In this document: piece by piece, positions 1-6,355 of the stretch
How positions within the stretch are numbered: position 1 is the stretch's first letter
Layout of the letters: every line of letters starts with the position of its first letter
NCBI RefSeq assembly: GCF_051960575.1
Contig: NZ_JBQCEE010000266.1
Coordinates: 1-11,052, forward strand
Length of the DNA stretch: 11,052 bases
Source of the DNA: JBQCEE01 sp051960575
GTDB lineage: Bacteria; Actinomycetota; Actinomycetes; Mycobacteriales; Jatrophihabitantaceae
Direction of reading: 5' to 3'
The notes under the pieces: generated by a model
What the model was told of the DNA's origin: nothing
Databases searched by the model: none
The model's input: only the letters and a program-made list of their open reading frames with translations
Translations under genes and position numbers: made by a program

Positions 1-138
1 GATTCGGCGGCGGCGGGCGCGGCGCGCATCCTGGCCGACCCGATCGGGCACGCCGAGGCCGCCCGCGTGCTCGCCGAGTCGCACTTCGCCGCCGAGGTCG
101 TCCTGCCACCCCTGCTCGACCGCCTCGGCATCACCTGA
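1..138 (+). CDS. C-terminal fragment, possible glycosyltransferase
   Basis: The reading frame is open from the left window edge and ends in TGA at 136-138, giving 45 visible residues. The codons have the high G/C third positions of a real gene. The tail contains ILADPIGHAEAARVLAE followed by VVLPPLLDRLGIT, which resembles the final helices of GT-B glycosyltransferases, where an 'ADP..r..A..lA' helix is followed by a short C-terminal helix. No catalytic residues are visible, so the family call is an inference from a short, low-information tail plus the glycan-synthesis neighbourhood. The gene converges with the minus-strand operon and its stop lies 10 bases before the hairpin at 149-212, which may end its transcript. 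Confidence 0.4.
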   Translation, partial: DSAAAGAARILADPIGHAEAARVLAESHFAAEVVLPPLLDRLGIT

Positions 139-148
139 CCGCTGAATA

Positions 149-212
149 CCGCTTGTCCCCCGGCCCGGTCAGATCTCGCGTGCGAGAGCGACTGGGCCAG
201 GGGACAAGGCGG
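149..212. terminator. Long imperfect hairpin in the convergent gap, probable bidirectional terminator
   Basis: Bases 149-160 pair with 200-212 with one bulged G; this includes the perfect arms CTTGTCCCC and GGGGACAAG. Bases 162-166 (GGCCC) pair with 194-198 (GGGCC). Bases 167-170 pair with 190-193, including one G-T wobble. Bases 174-178 pair with 183-187, closing on the four-base loop 179-182. The structure starts directly after the stop of the minus-strand gene (TAG at 215-213) and 10 bases after the plus-strand stop. No T-tract follows on either strand, so a classical intrinsic terminator is not shown. A U-less GC-rich terminator or an mRNA 3'-end stabiliser is the likeliest role. Confidence 0.7.
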
Positions 213-3200
213 CTACTCGTTGACGGCCTTCGGGGCGGCGACCTTGCGGTGCAGCAGCTCGAGGCTGCGGCCGCTGAACCGGGTGCGCTCCCCCGCGTCC
301 GAGACGTACTCGACGATCGCCCGGTTGTAGTACGGCGGCGCCTTCATCGGCTCGACGCCGTGCTTCCAGCCGTACTTGTAGCGGTGCGAGGTGAGCAGCC
401 AGTCGACGTGCGGGTCGGTGCGGCCGGTCGAGCGGCGCGCGTGCGACACCCGCGCCGCCGGCACCGGCGTGAGCTCGATGCCGAGCTGCCAGGCCCGGTG
501 CCAGTAGTCGGTGTCCTCGCAGAACGCCGGGCTGAACTGGATGTCGAACTCGCCCACCTCGGCGAAGATCGCCGCGGTGGCCATGAAGCACCAGCCGGCC
601 GTGCCGCCCTGGTCGGGCGTGCGGAACCCCTGCCCGTCGGCGTGGTCGGTGTACGGGAACGCCACGCGGCGACCGGTGACGGCGGCCTCGTACAGCGCCT
701 CATCCCAGCCGGGTTCGACCAGGCAGTCGCTGTTGAGGATCGCGATCACCGGCGCCGAGGCGAGCGCGATGCCGGCGTTCCAGGCGATCGAGACGCCACG
801 GTTGCTGTCGTAGCGATACACCTCGGCGTCGAACTCCCGCTCGTGCGGCGAACCGTTGTCGATCACCACGATCTCGGTGGCGAGGCGGGCGTTCGCTCGC
901 AGCCGCTCGATCGTCGCCACCGCCATGTCGGCGAGTTCCGGTGTGCGGCTCCAGACCGGGATGGTCACCGTCAGCTGCGGCCGCTCGACGCGGGTGCGTG
1001 CCGACATGACCTGCACCGGCAGGTCGTCGTCGGCGGCCTCGGGCATCACGAACTTCGCCACCGGACGCACGCTCGCGACCGGCCCGACCACCGGCTTCGG
1101 CAGCTCGGTGCGCGGTGCACCGAGCGCCTCGGCCGCACCCTTGGCATAACAGGCGTTGAGGATCTGCCGGTACAACCCGTGCAGCTCGTCGGTCACCTCG
1201 CCGGCGGCCTCGAGCTGCGCCGCCCGGTTGATCGCCGCGGCGAGCAACGGGCGCTCGGCGTCCCACCGCTCGCGCACACCCGCCGTGTTCGTGTACTTCC
1301 GCAGCTCGTCGTCGTCGTGCAGCGCGGCCATCGTCACCTGCGCGGCGGCCTTCTGCTCGGTGCGCACGCAGAACGTCGGCAGGTCGATGTCGCGGGCCAT
1401 GACGCTGCGGGCGGCGTCGGTGTAGACGACCCGCAGCCCCTCGGTGCGCAGCCGCCAGGCCATCTCGACGTCGATCGAGTAGTTGAGCCGCTGGTCGTGC
1501 AGCCCCGCGCGCATCAGCAGCGCGCGGCGGCACGAGATGCGACCCTCCCAGAACCCCTTCCAGTTCAGCACCTGGCCGTCGGTGAGGTTGCCGTAGGCGA
1601 AGAGCATCTTGCCGACCTCGGTCACCCAGTGCATGAACGGCGTGATCTCGAGCTCGGGCGCCCACGAGGTGTGGCCGAGCACGGCCAGTGCCTCGTCGCC
1701 GGCGGCGTCGTGCACGCGCAGGTGCTCGGCGAGCATGTCGGGCGCAGCGCGGTCGTCGTCGTCGAAGAGGACGACGATCTCGCCGCGGGCGAGCATGATC
1801 GCGAGGTTTTTGGCCGCGCTGCGACCCGCGTGCTCGAGCCGGGCCGAGGTCAGCTGCAGGCGGTCACGAAACCGCTCGACCACCTCGCCCGTCTCGGGGC
1901 CGCTCGACCCGTCGTCGACGACGACGACCTCGAACTCGCTCGGCAGGAGGGTCTGCTCGACCATGCTCTGCAACGCGCCCGCGAGCAGCTCGGGCCGCTC
2001 GTAGGTCGAGATCAGCACGCTGATGCGCGGCGTCGCGACCGACTGGTAGGTGCTGACGGTCTTCGCCCCAGACGCGTCGAGCACGTCGACGACCTCCACA
2101 CCCGTGGAGGCCCGCACCGGCCAGAGCAGGCGGATGGGCACCTCGTCGACGAGCACCACCGTGCCCTCAACAGCGGCCCCGGCCCGCACGGCACGCACGG
2201 GCAGCGGCAACCAGCCGGCGACCTCACGCGCCGCGCAGCCCAGCAGCCGCTCACTCACCGGCGGTGCGGCCTCGGGACCCGAGACGTGCGCCGGCTGGGC
2301 CCGGTCGGCGCCGAGCCGCTCGGCGACCGGCAGGAAGTCGTCGAGGAAGCCCGACGGCAGGTCGGCCTGCGCCTCGACGTGCACGACCCACGCCGCGTCG
2401 TCGACGTCCGGCGCCGGCGTGCCCGCGGGGCGCCACTGCTGCCGCACCTCGAACCGCTCGCTGCTGCCGAGCACCGACACGAGCGCCGGCGACGGCCCGG
2501 CCTCGCGGGACGTGTGCGTGCCGAGCACCACGACGACCGGACGGTCACCCGAGACGCACACGGCAGGTCGCACCGTGCGGATGTCGTACACGACGCAGTG
2601 CGCGTCGGCGTGCACCCGCCGGTAGCGCCGGTCGAGGTGCTCGGCCAGCTCGCGGTAATAGTGCAGCCACCAGAACTGCGGGGTCGGCAGCACGAAGTAC
2701 CCGGCGCCGCGCTCGCGCATCGCCTCGAGGTGGCGGACGGCGGTGTCGCTGTCGGCCGGGTGGAAGCCGCCCCAGCCGCCGTCGCGGTCCTGCGGGAAGT
2801 GCCAGCCGGTGCGTCCGGGCAGGTCGAGCAGGTGGGTGTCGCCATGCGTCGCGACCGCCACGGTCGAGCCGGGCTCGCACACCGAGCGCATCGCGGCCAG
2901 CGCCTGCCGCACGATCACCTGGTAGCGCGCCTCGCGAGCCCGGGCGTGCCGGAAGCGGTCGACGCCGCGGCGCCGGTCGGTGACGACGCGCTCGACGATG
3001 CCGTGGAACCGGTCGGCCACCGCGGTCATGTCCTGCGCTGGCGCGATGAGCTCGCGGGCGGTGTCGGCCATCGTCTGCCACGTGCGCTCGTCGACGAGCA
3101 GGCGGGTGATCGCCGCCGCGAGGTCGGCCGGCTCGTCGAAGATCATGGCGTGGACGTTCGGGGTGAGGTCGAGCCCCTCGGCACCGATCGGCGTGGTGAC

Positions 3201-4073
3201 CACCGGCGTGCCGGTCATCATCGCCTCGACGACCTTGCCCTTGACGCCCGCGCCGTGCAGCAGCGGCGCGACGGCGACGCGGGCGCGCCGCAGGTAGGGC
3301 TCGACCGACGGCACCCAGCCGACCATGTCGACCCCGGGCAGGCCCTTGGCGAACGCGCGGATCTTGTCGTCGAGGCGGTTGCCGATGACGGTCAACGGGT
3401 GCGCGGCGAGCAGCGCCGGGTCGAGGCGCGGCAGCACGTCGAGGCAGAGGTACTCGACCGCCTCGCCGTTGGGCAGGTGCCGGAAGTTGCCGACGAAGAG
3501 CATGCCCTGCCGTTCGGCGAAGGTCAGGGGTGACCGCTCGGCGGCCTCGCCGAGCGCGATGTCGAAGACGGCGTTGCCGCCGAGGAAGTCGCCGAGCAGC
3601 GCACCCTCCTTGGCCGACACCGCGAGCACCGCGTCGGCGCCTCGATAGGTGTTGAGTTCGTCGACCATCGCGGTGCCGACCGAGCCGTCCAGCCGGCCGT
3701 CCAGACCGAAGCGGCGCCGCGCCTCGCGCAGGAAGTGCACGTCCTGCGAGTCGATGATGATCTTCGTTCGCGGCGAGTGCTCGCGCAGGATCGGCACCAG
3801 CCCCGCCGCGACCTTCCAGAACGAGATGAGGGCGAGGTCGAAGTCGCCGTCGCGCACGACCTCCGGCGCGACACCGGGCCCGGCGTACACGGCGACACCG
3901 AGCTGCCGCAGCCGCGCCACGTGCCGGGGGTCGGCCGCCTCCTCGTTGCTGAGGAAGGTCACCGCCCACCCGTCGGCGAGCAGGAAGCGGATCATCGCGT
4001 CGACGCGGCCCGAGCCGCGGTCACGGTCGATCTCGGGCATCCGCATGTGGGCCACGAGGGCACGGCGTCTCAT
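213..4073 (-). CDS. Three-domain glycosyltransferase (GT4 + shared module + two GT2)
   Basis: This 1286-aa cytoplasmic-looking protein has no signal peptide or membrane helix. Residues about 1-365 form a GT4/GT-B domain, with VGNFRHLPN near 194 and a donor-site region around GVKGKVVEAMMTGTPVVTT (276-294). Residues about 385-500 are the alpha/beta module shared with its neighbours. Residues 511-680 look like a decayed GT-A domain. The first GT2 (about 683-900) has VVVVDDGSS at 717 and a DDDD metal site at 771-774. A helical stretch (about 920-985) precedes the second GT2 (about 1033-1255), with VVIDNGSP at 1069, NSD at 1114-1116 and EDTDYWHR at 1186. The start ATG at 4073 is chosen because AAGGAG lies 7 bases upstream and it overlaps the previous stop as ATGA; the frame's open extension to 4406 has no homology-like sequence. 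Acceptor and donor sugars are unknown. Confidence 0.9.
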   Translation of the reverse strand: MRRRALVAHMRMPEIDRDRGSGRVDAMIRFLLADGWAVTFLSNEEAADPRHVARLRQLGVAVYAGPGVAPEVVRDGDFDLALISFWKVAAGLVPILREHSPRTKIIIDSQDVHFLREARRRFGLDGRLDGSVGTAMVDELNTYRGADAVLAVSAKEGALLGDFLGGNAVFDIALGEAAERSPLTFAERQGMLFVGNFRHLPNGEAVEYLCLDVLPRLDPALLAAHPLTVIGNRLDDKIRAFAKGLPGVDMVGWVPSVEPYLRRARVAVAPLLHGAGVKGKVVEAMMTGTPVVTTPIGAEGLDLTPNVHAMIFDEPADLAAAITRLLVDERTWQTMADTARELIAPAQDMTAVADRFHGIVERVVTDRRRGVDRFRHARAREARYQVIVRQALAAMRSVCEPGSTVAVATHGDTHLLDLPGRTGWHFPQDRDGGWGGFHPADSDTAVRHLEAMRERGAGYFVLPTPQFWWLHYYRELAEHLDRRYRRVHADAHCVVYDIRTVRPAVCVSGDRPVVVVLGTHTSREAGPSPALVSVLGSSERFEVRQQWRPAGTPAPDVDDAAWVVHVEAQADLPSGFLDDFLPVAERLGADRAQPAHVSGPEAAPPVSERLLGCAAREVAGWLPLPVRAVRAGAAVEGTVVLVDEVPIRLLWPVRASTGVEVVDVLDASGAKTVSTYQSVATPRISVLISTYERPELLAGALQSMVEQTLLPSEFEVVVVDDGSSGPETGEVVERFRDRLQLTSARLEHAGRSAAKNLAIMLARGEIVVLFDDDDRAAPDMLAEHLRVHDAAGDEALAVLGHTSWAPELEITPFMHWVTEVGKMLFAYGNLTDGQVLNWKGFWEGRISCRRALLMRAGLHDQRLNYSIDVEMAWRLRTEGLRVVYTDAARSVMARDIDLPTFCVRTEQKAAAQVTMAALHDDDELRKYTNTAGVRERWDAERPLLAAAINRAAQLEAAGEVTDELHGLYRQILNACYAKGAAEALGAPRTELPKPVVGPVASVRPVAKFVMPEAADDDLPVQVMSARTRVERPQLTVTIPVWSRTPELADMAVATIERLRANARLATEIVVIDNGSPHEREFDAEVYRYDSNRGVSIAWNAGIALASAPVIAILNSDCLVEPGWDEALYEAAVTGRRVAFPYTDHADGQGFRTPDQGGTAGWCFMATAAIFAEVGEFDIQFSPAFCEDTDYWHRAWQLGIELTPVPAARVSHARRSTGRTDPHVDWLLTSHRYKYGWKHGVEPMKAPPYYNRAIVEYVSDAGERTRFSGRSLELLHRKVAAPKAVNE
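2034..2543 (-). other. Decayed GT-A-like segment inside the 1286-aa protein
   Basis: Residues 511-680 of the three-domain glycosyltransferase do not match an intact catalytic domain. The stretch AAWVVHVEAQADLPSGFLDD (560-579) has the spacing of the GT2 segment 'v.flDaD..lppgfld', but the acidic DXD is replaced by EAQ. It is followed by AERLGADRAQPAHVSGP and SERLLGCAAREV. I read it as a GT2 fold that has lost catalysis, but the similarity is weak and it could be an unrelated linker domain. Confidence 0.35.
2574..2921 (-). repeat. Shared alpha/beta module, copy in the 1286-aa protein
   Basis: Residues about 385-500 contain STVAVATHGDTHLLDLPGR, GWHFPQDRDGGWGGFHPADS, then a helix DTAVRHLEAMRERGA, a strand YFVLPTP, and FWWLHYYRELAEHLDRRY, ending in a strand CVVYDI. 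The alternating strand-helix pattern suggests a small Rossmann-like fold. It lines up clearly with residues about 697-805 of the 809-aa protein and more weakly with residues about 333-430 of the sulfotransferase fusion. The function is not known to me. Confidence 0.8.
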
Positions 4074-6355
4074 CGCCAGGCTCCTTCGACGTCGTCGCGG
4101 GCGAGCAGCGTCCGTTGGGCGGTCAGGTCGAACGTGGCCGGACGCACCGGCCGGTGCGGCAGCGCGGGCGCCCACGCGGTGGCGACGACGGGCGCGAGCG
4201 CGTCGTCGTCGACCCCGGTGGTGGCCCGGACCGCCGCCGCGGTGGGCTGGTAGCGCACGCGCAGCCCGGCGCGCCAGACGGCGGCGGCCCAGATCAGAGG
4301 ATGCGGCTCGAGGGACGCGATCCGGTCGCCGAGCGCGTCGAGGGCGGCACCGCCCACGAACAGCAGGCCGCGGCCACCGCACACGTCGCGCACGTACTCG
4401 TGCCACGGCTCGGCGAGCACGGCGGCGCCGGCGGCGATGCCGGCCGTGCTGCCGTCGGCGAAGACGACCTCGCCGGCGGACTCGATGCGGCCCTGCGCGT
4501 CCAGCAGCTTGACGGCGACCGCACCCGTGGTGCCGGCGAGGGTCGTGGTGGCAGCAGCGGCGCAGCCGGGCAGCGGCAGCACGCCCGGCTGCACGAGCGC
4601 GACAACCTCGGCCTCGGCGCGCAGGTCGACCGGCTCGAGCCCCGGGGTCAGCACGTCGAGCGGCGCCCCGACGGCCTCGGCGAACAGCCGCCGCCAGGTC
4701 GGGTCAGGCTCCCCCGCCACGACGTACCGGATCGCCGGCGCTGGTGCGGGCGGCTCGGCCTCGACCAGTTCGACGTCGACGACGCGCGGGCGCCCGCTGC
4801 GGGCGAGCACGACGACCGCACGGGACGCGACCCGCCGCGCCTCGTCCAGCCGCTCGGCATCGCGCACGACGACGAGGTCGACCGAGCGCTCGAGGTACGG
4901 CAGCAGCGCGCCCGCCGGGGGCGTGAAGACGTTGCGTCCCGGCAGCAGCGAGGCGATGCCGAGCTCGCTCCAGTCGAGCACGGCGGGGTCGGCGGTGACG
5001 CCGGGCGCGAGCCGCTCGACGAGCACGGGCAGCGAGGACGGCCAGCCGGCGCTCGCGTTCACCCGCGCCCGGAGGTCGACCACGAGCTGCCCGTCGTCGG
5101 CGAGCACGGGATACCGGCCGAGCAGGTGGTCGGCGAACCCGGTGCGGGCGTCGAGGCGCGCACGCAGGTACCCGGGCACGAGCAGCGAGCCGTACCCCTC
5201 GAGGCGGGCGGCCTCGAGCCGGGCGATGGCCGCGAGGTCGGGCGCATCGGTGATGGCGAAGGGCGCGGTCGGGCGCGCGCAGATGTCCAGCAGCGCGGCG
5301 TCCCCACCCGCCACCAGCACGGCCTCGCGGCGCGGCACCAGCTGCCGCACGAGCGAGCGGCCGGCGCGGACGTCGTCGGCGTGCGGGTGCTGCGACAGGT
5401 CCTCGACGGCGTACCGCGCGTCGTGCTGCGCGTCCTCGAGGGCGTCGAGCCGGGCGACCAGGTCGTCGAGCAGGGCGCCGCGTCCGGACGATTCGAGGTC
5501 GGCCACGCGGCCCGCCTGCTCGGCGAGGTCCTTCTGCAGGCCGGCGACGTAGCGGCCGTAGCGTTCGAGGCTCTGCTGGGCGAGGGCGAGCTCGACGGCG
5601 CGGCGGTCGACGGTGGACGCCGGCGCGGTCTCGACGGGTGTGTAGCCCGCCTCGGCGCAGAGCCGTGCGTAGAGCTCGATCACTGCCGCGTCCGTGCCGG
5701 CGTCGGCGAGCGCCAGCTCGAGCCGGTGGTGCCGCTTCGACCGGTCGGCGACGTCGGCAGCAGACGGCTCGAGCCCGGCGAAGGCCGCGAGCCGGGCGAG
5801 CTCGGCCGCCGGGTCGGCCAGATGCGCGTCGTAGTGCGTGACGAGCCGGCGCTCGGGCGCGACCGCGTCGAGCACGGCGGCGTAGTAGCCGCGCCAGAGC
5901 GAGAGGGCGTGCAGGTAGCTCATGCCGTTGCGGCGGCGCAGCGAGACGGCCACCTCGAGCGGGTTGCGCACGCACACGATCACCTTGAGCTGCGGGTCGA
6001 GGTCGACCCAGAAGCCGGCGGTCAGGCAGGTGCGGGGGTCCTTCCAGCCCCACACCGGCGCGTCACCCAGCTCGGCGACCAGCTCGTGCGCGCGCTCGGC
6101 GAGCGCGGCGACCCGCGGGTCGTCGGCGGTGAGCGGGCGGGCCGCGGGCAGGTGGTCCCAGGCGCCGCCGCAGGCCTCGAGCAGGTCGTCGGCCAGCCGC
6201 ACGAAGGCGGCGTGCTCGAAGAACCCCTCGGGGTTGTCGGGGGCGGCGGGCAGCATGCGCGAGGGCGCGCCGAGGTACAGGCCCGAGCGCGAGAGCGCGT
6301 GGGCCACCATCGACGTGCCCGCACGGTGCATCCCGGTGACGGCGATTCCGGTCAT
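4070..6355 (-). CDS. Sulfotransferase fused to the shared module and a decayed GT2 domain
   Basis: This is a 761-aa protein with no signal peptide. Residues 1-240 are a PAPS-dependent sulfotransferase domain. The 5'-phosphosulfate loop is GMHRAGTSMVA (8-18), WGWKDPRT sits at 102, and the 3'-phosphate region is VIVCVRNPLEVAVSLRRRNG (125-144), with R130 and S138 as the expected contacts. Residues 250-320 are rich in charged helix and may be coiled coil. Residues about 333-430 are a divergent copy of the shared module. Residues 457-497 hold a VLDW...LLPGRNVF segment I cannot assign. Residues about 540-712 follow a GT2 pattern but lack the DXD and the late ED motif. The ATG at 6355 is preceded by GGAG at 7 bases and overlaps the upstream stop as ATGA. 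Stand-alone bacterial sulfotransferases are usually about 250-350 aa, so the long tail is unusual. It probably sulfates the glycan made by the neighbouring enzymes. Confidence 0.88.
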   Translation of the reverse strand: MTGIAVTGMHRAGTSMVAHALSRSGLYLGAPSRMLPAAPDNPEGFFEHAAFVRLADDLLEACGGAWDHLPAARPLTADDPRVAALAERAHELVAELGDAPVWGWKDPRTCLTAGFWVDLDPQLKVIVCVRNPLEVAVSLRRRNGMSYLHALSLWRGYYAAVLDAVAPERRLVTHYDAHLADPAAELARLAAFAGLEPSAADVADRSKRHHRLELALADAGTDAAVIELYARLCAEAGYTPVETAPASTVDRRAVELALAQQSLERYGRYVAGLQKDLAEQAGRVADLESSGRGALLDDLVARLDALEDAQHDARYAVEDLSQHPHADDVRAGRSLVRQLVPRREAVLVAGGDAALLDICARPTAPFAITDAPDLAAIARLEAARLEGYGSLLVPGYLRARLDARTGFADHLLGRYPVLADDGQLVVDLRARVNASAGWPSSLPVLVERLAPGVTADPAVLDWSELGIASLLPGRNVFTPPAGALLPYLERSVDLVVVRDAERLDEARRVASRAVVVLARSGRPRVVDVELVEAEPPAPAPAIRYVVAGEPDPTWRRLFAEAVGAPLDVLTPGLEPVDLRAEAEVVALVQPGVLPLPGCAAAATTTLAGTTGAVAVKLLDAQGRIESAGEVVFADGSTAGIAAGAAVLAEPWHEYVRDVCGGRGLLFVGGAALDALGDRIASLEPHPLIWAAAVWRAGLRVRYQPTAAAVRATTGVDDDALAPVVATAWAPALPHRPVRPATFDLTAQRTLLARDDVEGAWR
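4081..4086 (-). promoter_or_regulatory. Ribosome binding site AAGGAG for the 1286-aa glycosyltransferase
   Basis: AAGGAG reads on the minus strand 7 bases before the ATG at 4073, inside the 3' end of the sulfotransferase gene. It fixes the start against the longer open frame that reaches 4406. Confidence 0.8.
4220..4738 (-). other. Catalytically decayed GT2-like domain of the sulfotransferase protein
   Basis: Residues about 540-712 retain GT2 landmarks: AVAVKLLDAQGRIESAG (612-628), EYVRDVCGGRGLLFVGGAAL (653-672) and AGLRVRYQPTAAAV (696-709), which match the 'vGaKLl..dGri..aG', 'v....Gacllvrr' and 'aG.rv.y.P.a.v' parts of this family. Where active members have an acidic DXD before 'lpgw', this protein reads LVQPGVLPLPG. 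Where they have EDxD before the last helix, it reads PLIWAAAVW. Catalysis is therefore unlikely. Binding of the glycan acceptor is an inference. Confidence 0.65.
5066..5359 (-). repeat. Shared alpha/beta module, divergent copy in the sulfotransferase protein
   Basis: Residues about 333-430 include AVLVAGGDAALLDICARP, then AIARLEAARLEGYGSLLVPG and a terminal strand GQLVVDL. The order and spacing follow the 809-aa protein's copy (VAVVSHGDDELLDLPGR, ALARLDAARRAGADYLALPA, TVTVYRL). This copy has lost the HFP and HPAD motifs and the WWL element, and is somewhat shorter in the middle. Confidence 0.6.

Noticed and set aside
153..3533. 1126-codon open frame on the plus strand opposite the 1286-aa glycosyltransferase
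   Set aside because: The translation is dominated by R, V, D, H and G with no recognisable domain. Stop codons are rare in antisense frames of GC-rich genes, and the minus-strand product has clear GT4 and GT2 motifs over the same bases.
4074..4406. 111-codon N-terminal extension of the 1286-aa glycosyltransferase
   Set aside because: The extension is arginine- and alanine-rich and lies wholly inside the sulfotransferase coding region. The inner ATG at 4073 has a strong ribosome binding site and starts with the first strand of the GT4 fold.
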